In this document: one piece after another, positions 8,347 through 16,247 of the stretch
Layout of the letters: the number at the start of each line of letters is the position of its first letter
Numbering within the stretch: the first letter of the stretch is position 1
From: Pseudonocardia sp. EC080619-01
Lineage (GTDB): Bacteria > Actinomycetota > Actinomycetes > Mycobacteriales > Pseudonocardiaceae
Assembly (NCBI RefSeq): GCF_001420995.1
Contig: NZ_CP012184.1
Location: 4,324,501-4,388,500 of the forward strand
DNA: 64,000 nucleotides
Direction: 5' to 3'
Position numbers and translations under genes: made by a program
Notes under the pieces: model-generated
What the model was told of the DNA's origin: nothing
What the model saw: only the letters and a program-made list of their open reading frames with translations
Database searches by the model: none

Positions 8347-8537
8347 ACACCTACCCGACGCGGGTCAACCAGAGTCTGGGCAGCCCCGAGTCTGTCCGAC
8401 ACGCCGAACGGCATTGCAGAAGCGCTCCACAGCTCCTGAATGTCTCGGGTATGTGACCTGCCTCGCATCCGTGTGGAGTCCGACGTGGCGTCAGGGTGTT
8501 CGGTGATCGGACCGGCTCCCGACGAGAGGTCCCGACC

Positions 8538-10835
8538 ATGACCGACCAGGCCATGCCCGTCCGACTGACCGACGCCGACTACGCCCGCGCGGAGCAGATG
8601 CTCGCCCCGTACCGGGCCCGGCTGATCCCGGACGCTGCGGTGGTCCCACAGTGGTCCGCCGACGGCTCCCCGTTCCGGTACCGGTCCGGGACTCGGCACG
8701 TCCTGGTCGACCCGGCGACGGGCTCCCGACGAGACGCGTTCGACCACGAGCGGCTCGCCGCGGCACTGTCGGAGGCGTCCGGGCACGCGGTGGTGGCCGA
8801 CGATCTGCCGCTCGGCTCTCCGGAGTTCGAGGCCCCCGGCCGGGACCCGGACGTGGTCCGGTTCTCGGCGTTCGACACCGGGTGGGAGTGGTCGGACCGG
8901 GCCGGGACCTGCACGCCGGTCGAGGACGAGGGTCCCCCGGTGGGGCCGGGGGAGATCGCGTCACCGGACCGGGAGTGGGTGGCGTTCCGCCGCGACGGTG
9001 ACGTGTGGGTGCGCAGCCGGGACGGCCGGCAGGAGTTCGCGCTCACCGACGACGCCGAACCGCACTGGGACTACGGCGGGTTCCCCGAGGCGGCCACGAA
9101 GGTCAAGCTCCCCTTGCTGGGCATGGGATCGCTGCTGCTGGCGGGGTGGTCGCCGGACTCCACGCGGCTGATCACTCACCGGATCGACCAGCGCGAGCTG
9201 CCGGAACAGGTCCTCGTCGAGGCCGCGCCGAAGGGCGGCGAGCGGCCGGTGGCTCATCGCGTCCGCTATCCGGTGCCCGGCGACGAGGCGCAGGCGACGA
9301 TGACCTGGCACATCCTCGATGTCGGCACCCGCCGGAACGTGACGGCCTCCGGTGGGCCGGAGGTCCTGACCTCCCCCTACGCCCTTTCCCGGCGGTGGTG
9401 GACCGGGAAGAACGGCGATGCGGTGCACGTGTTGCACCAGTCCCGTGACGGACGCACCCTGGAGCTGCGCCGGCTCGATCCCGGCACCGGGTCGATGACG
9501 ACGCTGATCACCGAGACCGCCCGTACCCGGGTGGACCCCTCGCCCTACCTGCACGTCCCGCCGCTGCTGCGTGTCCTGGACTCGGGCGAGATCCTGTGGT
9601 GGTCCCAGCGCGACGGCTGGGGCCATCTCTACCGCTACGCCGCCGGCGGTGAGCTGCTCGGCCGGGTCACCGGCGGGCAGTGGCTGGTCCGCCGGGTCCT
9701 GTGGGTCGACCAGGACCGTCGCCAGGTCTGGTTCCTGGCCTGCGGGCTGCACGCCGATCCCTACATCCGCCAGATCTGCCGGGTCGACCTCGACGGCGGC
9801 GGGTTCGTGCGGATCACCGACGACGATCTCGACCACGACGCCCTCGCCCCACCACTCGGCGGCTACCTCCTCGACCGCGCATCCACGGTCGACGTGGCGC
9901 CCCGGGCGAGGGTGCTCGGCGGGGACGGGGAGGTGCTGGTCGAGCTGGAGGATCCGGACACCGCAGCGCTGGAGGCGGCCGGGTGGGCCCCTCCGGAACG
10001 GTTCCGGACGACCGCCGCCGACGGGCGCACCCCGATCTACGGTCTGCTGTGGCGTCCGCACGGCTTCGACCCGGCACGGCGCTACCCCGTCGTGGACCAC
10101 GTCTACCCCGGACCCAACATCCACCGCGCCTCACCGGCGTTCGGTGACCTGTTCACCGGGGAGCCCGAGGCGCTGGCGGCACTCGGCTTCGCGGTCGTCG
10201 CCCTCGACGGCCGCGGTACCCCGGGGCGCAGCCAGGCCTTCCTCGACCATTCCTACGGCGACCTCGGCATGGCCGCGGCTCTGGACGACCACGTCGCCGC
10301 CATCCGCGAACTCGGGCGTCGCCACCCGTGGCTCGACACCGACCGGGTCGGGATCACCGGCCACTCCGGAGGCGGGTTCTTCACTGCCAGGGCGCTGCTG
10401 ACCCATCCCGAGTTCTTCTCCGTGGGCGTCGCCCAGGCAGGCCCGCACGACTTCTCGATCTACCTGCCGTTCTGGGTCGAACAGAACCACGGGGAGATCA
10501 CCGAGAGCACCCGCCCGAAGCTGGTCAACACCCCGCACACCGGCAACCTGCGCGGCAAGCTCCTGCTGATCGACGGCGAACTCGACGACAACGTGTTGCC
10601 GCACCACAGCATGCGCCTGGTCGACGCGCTCATCGACGCCGACGCCGACGCCGACGCCGACGTCGACATGCTCGTCATCCCCGGTGTCGAGCACAACTTC
10701 ACCGGCCGCTTCCACTACGTCACCCGGCGCACCTGGGACTACCTCGTACGACACCTGCACGGCACCGAACCCCCTGCCTACTCGCTCGCACCGTTCCCCG
10801 AGATGCCCAGCTGGGCCGTCGATCCCTCCGACTGA
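8538..10835 (+). CDS. S9-family prolyl peptidase (dipeptidyl peptidase IV-like)
   Basis: A 765-residue serine peptidase with an N-terminal beta-propeller (about 1-500) and a C-terminal alpha/beta hydrolase. The catalytic triad is visible: Ser610 in GHSGGG, Asp683 in DGELDDN, His719 in GVEHNF. The family cleaves dipeptides or oligopeptides after Pro or small residues. There is no signal peptide, so it is probably cytoplasmic. ATG 8538 follows GAGAGGT. A run of GCCGAC codons near 10638-10668 gives an Ala-Asp repeat before the His loop. It is a single gene flanked by IS scars, with nothing to suggest an operon. Confidence 0.9.
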   Translation: MTDQAMPVRLTDADYARAEQMLAPYRARLIPDAAVVPQWSADGSPFRYRSGTRHVLVDPATGSRRDAFDHERLAAALSEASGHAVVADDLPLGSPEFEAPGRDPDVVRFSAFDTGWEWSDRAGTCTPVEDEGPPVGPGEIASPDREWVAFRRDGDVWVRSRDGRQEFALTDDAEPHWDYGGFPEAATKVKLPLLGMGSLLLAGWSPDSTRLITHRIDQRELPEQVLVEAAPKGGERPVAHRVRYPVPGDEAQATMTWHILDVGTRRNVTASGGPEVLTSPYALSRRWWTGKNGDAVHVLHQSRDGRTLELRRLDPGTGSMTTLITETARTRVDPSPYLHVPPLLRVLDSGEILWWSQRDGWGHLYRYAAGGELLGRVTGGQWLVRRVLWVDQDRRQVWFLACGLHADPYIRQICRVDLDGGGFVRITDDDLDHDALAPPLGGYLLDRASTVDVAPRARVLGGDGEVLVELEDPDTAALEAAGWAPPERFRTTAADGRTPIYGLLWRPHGFDPARRYPVVDHVYPGPNIHRASPAFGDLFTGEPEALAALGFAVVALDGRGTPGRSQAFLDHSYGDLGMAAALDDHVAAIRELGRRHPWLDTDRVGITGHSGGGFFTARALLTHPEFFSVGVAQAGPHDFSIYLPFWVEQNHGEITESTRPKLVNTPHTGNLRGKLLLIDGELDDNVLPHHSMRLVDALIDADADADADVDMLVIPGVEHNFTGRFHYVTRRTWDYLVRHLHGTEPPAYSLAPFPEMPSWAVDPSD

Positions 10836-10942
10836 TACCCCACGCCGGAGCCACGAGCCGAACGAGACGTCGGGCAGCGCTCATAGCCGTGACAAGGCTT
10901 GCCGGCGCGTTGTCGTGCGTCTCGGACGGGGAATCCTCTGCT

Positions 10943-11260
10943 TCACGGTGGCGTGCAATCAGCATCGGTTGACCACGGTCGAGTACGGAGCGTCGTGTCG
11001 TGGGAACCTGTGTCGACGTCCAGCCAGCCCCGCTCGGGGTGTCGGATGCGCTTGAACGCCGATCGCCAGAACCCGACCTCACAGTGCTCCCACCGCTCTC
11101 GGAACTCGGGACTACGGACCGTCAGGTCCTGGATCAATCCGAGCAGGTAGGGGTCGTCGGGATAGCGAGCCAGCGCGGCACGTAGCTCCGCCGTGGCCAC
11201 CCTCAGGAGCTGGTCGTTGCCGTCGGCGTCAAGGAGGCCCGCCTGCCGGCCCGCACCGTG
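10943..11260 (-). pseudogene. C-terminal remnant of an MmyB-like (XRE) regulator
   Basis: The minus-strand frame reads LLRVATAELRAALARYPDDP, then LIQDLTVRSPEFRERWEHCEV and FKRIRHPERGWLDVD. This is the MLTR ligand-binding domain that follows the helix-turn-helix in MmyB-like regulators. The N-terminal HTH is missing on this strand; a matching HTH piece lies 150 bases away on the plus strand. The fragment lacks a proper start and is surely non-functional as a regulator. Confidence 0.7.
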
Positions 11261-11404
11261 GTGGTGGCAATCCCCAGGAGATCTGATCGGTCGCTGGAGG
11301 TCTGTCAGAGCGTGCCATGAGAAGATCACGTCGAGTGTGTGAACACGTACTTCCGCGCTCGGCGGGCGGGTGTACCTCGGACGATGCGTCGGGTGATGGT
11401 GGTG

Positions 11405-11526
11405 ATCCCCGCCCAGCGGACCATGGCCTCGCCGCGCTCGCCCGCTCGTTCGAGCTCACCGCCGCTGAACGGGACCACCTGTTCCGGCTCGCCGGCGAGC
11501 TGCCGCCCACGCCGTCCGAGCGCGGT
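11405..11526 (+). pseudogene. HTH fragment of an XRE/MmyB-like regulator
   Basis: The plus-strand frame contains ALARSFELTAAERDHLFRLA followed by GELPPTPSERG, the standard end of the XRE HTH domain in MmyB-like proteins. It breaks off where IS5-type sequence begins at about 11527. Together with the opposed C-terminal fragment at 10943-11260 it looks like one gene cut and partly inverted. Confidence 0.65.
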
Positions 11527-11980
11527 CAGCCGGGCAAGAGTCCGCTCGACCACCCACCGGTGGGCAGTACGGAGAATCCGCGCTGCTCAGGCGTCTTACG
11601 CACGACCTCGACCGTCGTCTTCAGGATCGTGATCGCCCAGTCGAGCAGCCGCCCGGCGAAACCGGCGTCGGCGTGAACGAACCGAACCCGGATGCGCAGG
11701 TAGAGATCGAGCAGGATCAACAGCAGGCCAGGATGTCGGTCGATGAACCGCTTCCGACCGTCGACCTTCTTCTCGGCGTCGTAGCCGCGAAAGCCCCTGC
11801 CCGACGATGTCGGCGTCATTGACGTTCTGCGAGTCGATGATCTCTGCACTCGGCTCCGGGACACGACCCTCGTCGGCGCGCAGCTGCCTGCGTACGACCG
11901 GGTGGATCGGGTGCTTCTCCGGCCGCCGTCCCTGTGCCAAGACGAACGAGCACTCTCGCCGGAAGTGATCAGCCAGCGGT
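11527..11980 (-). pseudogene. IS5-family transposase remnant
   Basis: Pieces of an IS5 (IS427-like) DDE transposase are readable in several minus frames: SAEIIDSQNVNDADIVGQG, then FRGYDAEKKVDGRKRFIDR, then VRFVHADAGFAGRLLDWA, and VERTLARLTALGRRGRQL in a third frame. The three catalytic positions (DSQ, ADAGF, VERT) are all present but frameshifted and partly deleted. Its 5' side abuts the end of the cold-shock gene. Confidence 0.8.
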
Positions 11981-11992
11981 GGGGCGGCCTCT

Positions 11993-12922
11993 TCAGAGGC
12001 GTTCGATGCGGTCGGCCTGCGGGCCCCGGTCGCTCTGACGCACCGCGTACCGGACCCGGTCCCCCTTCTGCAGCGGCTCCGACCCCATGACCACGGACAC
12101 GTGGGCGAAGAGATCGTCGCCGCCTGCGTCCGGGGTGATGAAGCCGAAGCCGCGGTCGCCGTCGTAGCGCGCGACGACGCCCTCGCCGCCTCGTGCGGGA
12201 ACGTCCCGCCCGGCTGAAGCGGGTGCCGGCCGCTGCGGCGCCGCCCGGGGCTCCCGGACCAGGTGCACGTCGCGGGCCTGCGGGCCCTTGTCCCCACTGG
12301 CCACCTCGAAGGCGACGCGGTCGCCCTCCATGAGCCATGTCAGCCCCTCGGCCAGGGCCCGGGCGTGGACGAAGACGTCCTCGTCGCCGGAGTCGGGGTT
12401 GATGAAGCCGAAGCCCTTGTCCTCGTCGTACCAGGCCACCGTGCCGTCGGCACCGTCCGCGGTGTCGTCCGCAGCGGGTGTGCCGGCCCCCGCTCCCAGC
12501 GGGATCACGTGCCCGGCCTGCGGGCCGCGCTCGCCGTCGACGACGAGGAAGGCCACCCGCTGCCCCTCGGTGACCACGCCGCCGGTCACGATGGCGGAGC
12601 TGTGCACGAAGATGTCGGCGCCGCCGTCGTCCGGCGACGCGAAGCCGTACCCCTTGCCCGGCTCGTACCAGTTGACGGTGCCGAGCCGGCCCACGGCGCT
12701 GCCGGCGGCCGCGTCGGCGGTGACGCGAACGCGCAGCGCCTGGGGCCCGCGGTCGTTCTCGCCGATCTCGAACTCGACGGCCTGACCCTCGCGGAGCACT
12801 GTCGCGCCGCCGCCCCCGACGATCTCGGAGGCGTGCACGAACACGTCCGGCGAGCCGTCCTCGGGCGCCAGGAAGCCGAAACCCCGTTCGGCGTCGAACC
12901 AACGGACGGTTCCCTGCTGCAT
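11993..12922 (-). CDS. Protein of four tandem cold-shock domains
   Basis: A 309-residue protein consisting of four CSDs at about 2-66, 79-140, 158-221 and 247-308. Each carries the RNA-binding core: VRWFDAERGFGFLAP, VNWYEPGKGYGFASP, VAWYDEDKGFGFINP and VARYDGDRGFGFITP, each followed by D(I/V/L)F(V/A)H. Domains are joined by Ala/Pro/Asp-rich linkers. Ordinary bacterial Csp proteins have one CSD of about 67 residues. Likely role is single-stranded RNA or DNA binding, with higher avidity through repetition. ATG 12922 follows GGAG. Its upstream neighbours are alkylation-repair genes, but no shared promoter is visible. Confidence 0.9.
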   Translation of the reverse strand: MQQGTVRWFDAERGFGFLAPEDGSPDVFVHASEIVGGGGATVLREGQAVEFEIGENDRGPQALRVRVTADAAAGSAVGRLGTVNWYEPGKGYGFASPDDGGADIFVHSSAIVTGGVVTEGQRVAFLVVDGERGPQAGHVIPLGAGAGTPAADDTADGADGTVAWYDEDKGFGFINPDSGDEDVFVHARALAEGLTWLMEGDRVAFEVASGDKGPQARDVHLVREPRAAPQRPAPASAGRDVPARGGEGVVARYDGDRGFGFITPDAGGDDLFAHVSVVMGSEPLQKGDRVRYAVRQSDRGPQADRIERL

Positions 12923-13202
12923 CGAAGGCTCCAGATCGAGAGGACGGGTACCGGCCCAGTCTCTCTGACTGCCCTCGCGGTCCGTCGGGCCGGGCCCACC
13001 GGCGGGCGGTGCGGAGCCCGCGACAGCCCGGTACCGGATGACACGACGCGGCCGCCGTCGACCGGGTGGCCGCAGGTCCCGGAGCGGACGCGCAGGCAGC
13101 CGACGGGCCTGGGTCGGGTGAGAAGGGTCGATCTCCATGGCCGAGTTCGCGATCTGACGCACGATCGACAGACGGACTCGTGGGTGGATGGTCCGGCTGG
13201 GC

Positions 13203-13733
13203 TCAGCCCACGACGGCGGTGAGGCCGGCGGCGTCCAGCGCGAGCTGGCCGCGCTCCAGGGCGAGCAGCGCCTTCTTGACCGGCAGGCCGCCGGAGTAGC
13301 CGGTGAGCGCCCCGGTCGCGGAGACGATCCGGTGGCACGGCACGACGACCAGTACCGGGTTGCGGGCGCAGGCGGCGCCGGCCCGGCGGGGGCCGTCGTC
13401 GGTCAGCTCCGCGGCCCGGGCCAGTTGCCCGTAGCTGCGGGTGCTGCCGTAGCCGATCGCGCACAGCTCGCCGAGCACCCGGCGGTGCTCCGGCTCGACG
13501 CGGGACAGGTCGACCGGCACCTCGAAGGTGGTGCGGTCGCCGCGCAGGTACTCGCCGAGCTCGGCGACGGCCTGCTCCAGCACGGCGTGCTCGGGGCTGC
13601 CGGGCTCGGGCGTCGGGTCCTGCGCGGCTCCGGCCGGCCTGCCGAAGCGCAGCCGGGTCAGACCCCACGGCGAGGCGGACAGGGTGACCGGGCCCAGGGT
13701 GGTGTCGTGGACGAGGGTCGTCGGGGTCGACAT
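13203..13733 (-). CDS. ogt: Methylated-DNA--protein-cysteine methyltransferase
   Basis: A 176-residue O6-alkylguanine-DNA alkyltransferase that removes alkyl groups from O6-guanine by transfer to its own Cys133 in the PCHR motif (VLVVVPCHRIVS). The HTH region GYGSTRSYGQLARAA precedes it. Length is right for Ogt. ATG 13733 has GAGGAG upstream. A promoter of the alkylation-regulon shape lies at 13869-13898, inside the end of alkB, giving a leader of about 130 nt. This is one of two MGMT domains in the locus. Confidence 0.95.
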   Translation of the reverse strand: MSTPTTLVHDTTLGPVTLSASPWGLTRLRFGRPAGAAQDPTPEPGSPEHAVLEQAVAELGEYLRGDRTTFEVPVDLSRVEPEHRRVLGELCAIGYGSTRSYGQLARAAELTDDGPRRAGAACARNPVLVVVPCHRIVSATGALTGYSGGLPVKKALLALERGQLALDAAGLTAVVG

Positions 13734-13861
13734 GGCGGAGGTGCTCCTCTCGCGGAACGGCGAGGTCAGCCGGTTGCCCGGCGGAAGTGGTGGTGGACAG
13801 CACCGTCGACGGTGACCAGCCGGCCGGTGCGGTGGTAGTGGTCGTGCAGGGTGCTCGACGG

Positions 13862-14590
13862 TCACGGTGCAGAACCCCGGACGGGCGCGGCGGGTTGCGG
13901 CGGGGCGGCCCGGTCCCGGTCGTCGTCGGTGAACCCGGAGACCCGCAGCGTGATGTTCAGCCGCCCGGCGCCGAGCCCGACGTCGTCGGTCCCACCGCGC
14001 TCGGGCGGCAGCACCCTGGGCACGCCGTGGTAGGCGAGCCTGCTGTCGTCGCCGAACACGAGCAGGTCACCGGACCGCAGCTCGACGTCGGTCCACGGCC
14101 TGCCGCGGTGCTCGGTGTTGCCGAGGCGGAACACGCAGGGTGCGCCCAGCGACACCGAGACGACCGGGTCCGGCGCGTGTTCGTCGCCGTCGCGGTGCAT
14201 GCCGAGGCGGGCGTCCCCGGTGTAGTGGTTGATCAGCGCGATGTCCGGGGAGTAGCCGAGGCCGCGCGTGGGGTCGCCGTAGGCGTCGGCGACCGCATCG
14301 CGACCCAGGTCGCCCAGCCAGATCGGGAACTCGGCGACCGGTGAGCCGTCCTGGTCGTCGCGGGTCCGGGAGTAGCGGTAGGGGATCCAGTGCCAGCCCA
14401 GGCAGACGGTGCGCACGCTCATCCGGGCGCCGCCGGGCAGCGCGGCGGCCCGGATCCCCGGGCCCTGCGCCGCCCACTCCCGGCAGCGCTCCACCAGGAA
14501 CCGCTGCCGGCGCAGGTCCAGCCAGCCGGGCACGTGCACCGCGCCCGGCGCGAGGTCGCGGCGGTCCCGCGGGATCAGTTCCAGGGTCAT
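13862..14590 (-). CDS. alkB: AlkB-family 2-oxoglutarate/Fe(II) DNA dealkylase
   Basis: A 242-residue dioxygenase that oxidatively removes alkyl lesions such as 1-methyladenine and 3-methylcytosine. Iron ligands are His132 and Asp134 (MHRDGD) and His188 (LAYHG); the 2-oxoglutarate and AlkB signature RLNITLR is at 210-216. ATG 14590 follows GAGGAGGG, a strong ribosome site. It has its own sigma-type promoter at 14687-14716, and its last codons contain the promoter of ogt. Part of the alkylation repair locus. Confidence 0.93.
   Translation of the reverse strand: MTLELIPRDRRDLAPGAVHVPGWLDLRRQRFLVERCREWAAQGPGIRAAALPGGARMSVRTVCLGWHWIPYRYSRTRDDQDGSPVAEFPIWLGDLGRDAVADAYGDPTRGLGYSPDIALINHYTGDARLGMHRDGDEHAPDPVVSVSLGAPCVFRLGNTEHRGRPWTDVELRSGDLLVFGDDSRLAYHGVPRVLPPERGGTDDVGLGAGRLNITLRVSGFTDDDRDRAAPPQPAAPVRGSAP
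13869..13898 (-). promoter_or_regulatory. Predicted ECF-sigma promoter for ogt
   Basis: Read on the minus strand: GCAACCCG (13898-13891), 15 bases, GTTCTGC (13875-13869). It has the same spacing and nearly the same boxes as three other sites in the locus. It lies within the last codons of alkB. Confidence 0.7.
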
Positions 14591-14686
14591 CTCAACCCTC
14601 CTCGGGGTCGGTGCCGGTGACACGTCGGCCCGGGTCGACCGGCCCGGCCGCGGGAGTGCGGGGAACGGGACTGCCGTGCACACCGG

Positions 14687-14716
14687 GCAGAACCCCGGCC
14701 GGCGCGTCCCGGTTGC
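14687..14716 (-). promoter_or_regulatory. Predicted ECF-sigma promoter for alkB
   Basis: Minus strand: GCAACCGG (14716-14709), 15 bases, GTTCTGC (14693-14687). Located about 95 bases before the alkB start and just past the end of the Ada zinc-domain gene. Confidence 0.72.
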
Positions 14717-14738
14717 AGCGCCTGCGAGACGGAACCGG

Positions 14739-15074
14739 TCACCGGCCGGCGCGGCGCTTCCAGGCGGCGAAGCGGGCGGGCAGGCAGACCGCGCAGGGCC
14801 GGTAGCCCGCCGCGACGGCGGTGGCCTCGTCGGCGAAGAAGACCCGGTGCCGCACGTAGTCGCCGCGGGCGATCGCCCGGGCCGCGGACGGGCAGTCCAG
14901 CCTGCCGTAGAGCCGTTGCCTGCGATGCCCGCCCAGAGTGCCCGGGACCGGGCTCGGGTAGGGGTGGCCGTCGGCGTCGAGCAGTGTGACGACCCCCAGC
15001 TCCCCGACCGGGGTGTCGACGACGCGGTGGTGGTTCGGGGTGCGGATGGCGGTCCCTGCGGTGGCGGTGCTCAT
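14739..15074 (-). CDS. Stand-alone Ada-type zinc-binding domain protein
   Basis: A 111-residue protein whose C-terminal half is an Ada metal-binding domain (RLDCPSAARAIARGDYVRHR, then VFFADE, then AGYRPCAVC). In Ada this domain takes methyl groups from DNA phosphotriesters. Here Cys61, Cys94 and Cys97 are present but the position of the second zinc cysteine is Ala65, so the site differs. There is no AraC DNA-binding domain and no MGMT domain. ATG 15074 follows GGAGC. It lies 72 bases after the MGMT-Ada gene and probably shares its transcript. A sensor or accessory role is an inference. Confidence 0.8.
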   Translation of the reverse strand: MSTATAGTAIRTPNHHRVVDTPVGELGVVTLLDADGHPYPSPVPGTLGGHRRQRLYGRLDCPSAARAIARGDYVRHRVFFADEATAVAAGYRPCAVCLPARFAAWKRRAGR

Positions 15075-15146
15075 CTCGTGCTCCAGGGGATGGTCGGTAC
15101 GCGGCCGGCGGGGCGCCCGGTGGTGTGGTCGCGGTGGTCGCGGCGC

Positions 15147-16022
15147 TCAGGCGGCCGCCGGGCGGCAGGTGCGGCAGGGGCGGTAGCCGGCGCGCCGGGC
15201 GTCGTCGAGGGTGGTGAAGCCGTGCCGGTGCGCCCCGGTGATGCGCCGTGCGTCGCGGCAGGTCGGGAAGCAGACGATCCCGGTGGTGTCGCTGGCCAGG
15301 TAGTGCACGCCCGTCCGGGCCAGCGTCGCCAGTTCGTCGAGGTCGGCGCCCTCGGCGGTGAGCAGCTCGGCCTTGCGGCCGGTGCCGAACATGTAGCCGC
15401 CGAGAGCGCCGTCGGAGCGGACCACCCGGTGGCAGGGCACCAGCAGCGGCAGCGGGTTGCGGGCCAGCACCGTGCCGACCGCGCGGACCGCGGCGGGGTG
15501 TCCGGCCTCGCGGGCGACCCAGGCGTACGGACGGACCTGGCCGGGCGGGATCCGCCGGGTGGCGGCCAGCACGGCGCGTTCGAACGGGCTGCCCGCGCCG
15601 AGGTCCAGCTCGGGCCGGGCCGCGGCGGTGCCGCGCAGCGACGGGCCGACACCCGCGGGCAGCCGGCCGGCCGGGCGCAGCGGCCGGGCGAACCGGCTGC
15701 GGTACTCGGCGGCGAACGCATCGTCGTCGGTGCCCTCCGTGGGTCGCACGAACTGCGCACCGTCGGCGGTGAACGCGACCCGGACGTCGCCGACCCTGCT
15801 GGGCGCGGTGGCCCAGCGGGTGAACACCCGGTCGTCGAGCCCGTCCGGCGCGCGGCCGGCGAACCCGGCGAGCGCGGTCAGCAGCGGGTCCGCCCCGGCG
15901 TCCCGGCCGGGCTCCGCGTCGTCGGCGGATCCGGCGGACAGGGAGATGACCGTGCGGTGCAGGTCGCCGCGCCGCGCGGCCGGCCGTCCGTTGCGGCGGG
16001 CCGGGACCGATGTCGTCGTCAT
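15147..16022 (-). CDS. MGMT-Ada fusion: O6-alkylguanine transferase with C-terminal Ada zinc domain
   Basis: A 291-residue protein. The MGMT domain covers about 140-225 with acceptor Cys197 in PCHR. A complete Ada zinc domain follows at 249-288 (CFPTC at 251-255 and CRTC at 283-286), giving the four cysteines needed for methyl-phosphotriester sensing. Order is reversed relative to E. coli Ada (zinc domain, AraC HTH, MGMT), and the AraC HTH is absent. ATG 16022 keeps GGGAGG upstream, although an IS110 element now begins directly before that site. Reconstruction suggests its start originally overlapped the stop of the sigma gene. It may both repair DNA and sense alkylation. Confidence 0.88.
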   Translation of the reverse strand: MTTTSVPARRNGRPAARRGDLHRTVISLSAGSADDAEPGRDAGADPLLTALAGFAGRAPDGLDDRVFTRWATAPSRVGDVRVAFTADGAQFVRPTEGTDDDAFAAEYRSRFARPLRPAGRLPAGVGPSLRGTAAARPELDLGAGSPFERAVLAATRRIPPGQVRPYAWVAREAGHPAAVRAVGTVLARNPLPLLVPCHRVVRSDGALGGYMFGTGRKAELLTAEGADLDELATLARTGVHYLASDTTGIVCFPTCRDARRITGAHRHGFTTLDDARRAGYRPCRTCRPAAA

Positions 16023-16039
16023 GAGGTCCTCCCTAAGGT

Positions 16040-16205
16040 CGTAGGTGTTCGGGGTTGGTGCCCCGGATGCCCGGGACGACGGGGTGTGGCTGATGAGGTG
16101 TTGTCGCTTCGGTGGCTCGGAAGGAATGGCCGCCCCGTCGTGCTGGACAGGCCTGGCCACTGATTCGGATCTGTGCGGACCGTCGCTGATTAGGGACCTG
16201 ATGGC
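16040..16205 (+). ncRNA. Candidate IS110 bridge RNA, copy 1
   Basis: The non-coding left part folds around a 9-bp stem (16076-16084 with 16133-16141) that encloses candidate target guides: ATGAGGT at 16093-16099, identical to target sequence beside the left end, and CTCGGAAGG at 16115-16123, near-complementary to the right target. Downstream are donor guides: ATTCGGAT (16163-16170), identical to the right end at 17479-17486, and TTAGGG (16190-16195), complementary to CCCTAA at the left end (16031-16036). Target loop before donor loop matches the IS621 bridge RNA order. RNA limits are estimated. Confidence 0.6.
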
Positions 16206-16247
16206 GGGTTGTCCACGGGCGTGACCTGCAACGACAGGAGCCTGCGC

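Noticed and set aside
11993..12922. Recent tandem duplication of a csp gene
   Set aside because: The four domains differ strongly in sequence and linkers, so repetition is old rather than a fresh duplication.
13770..13777. A further GCAACCGG box close to ogt
   Set aside because: No GTT box lies 15 bases downstream (the nearest is at 11), so it does not fit the promoter rule.
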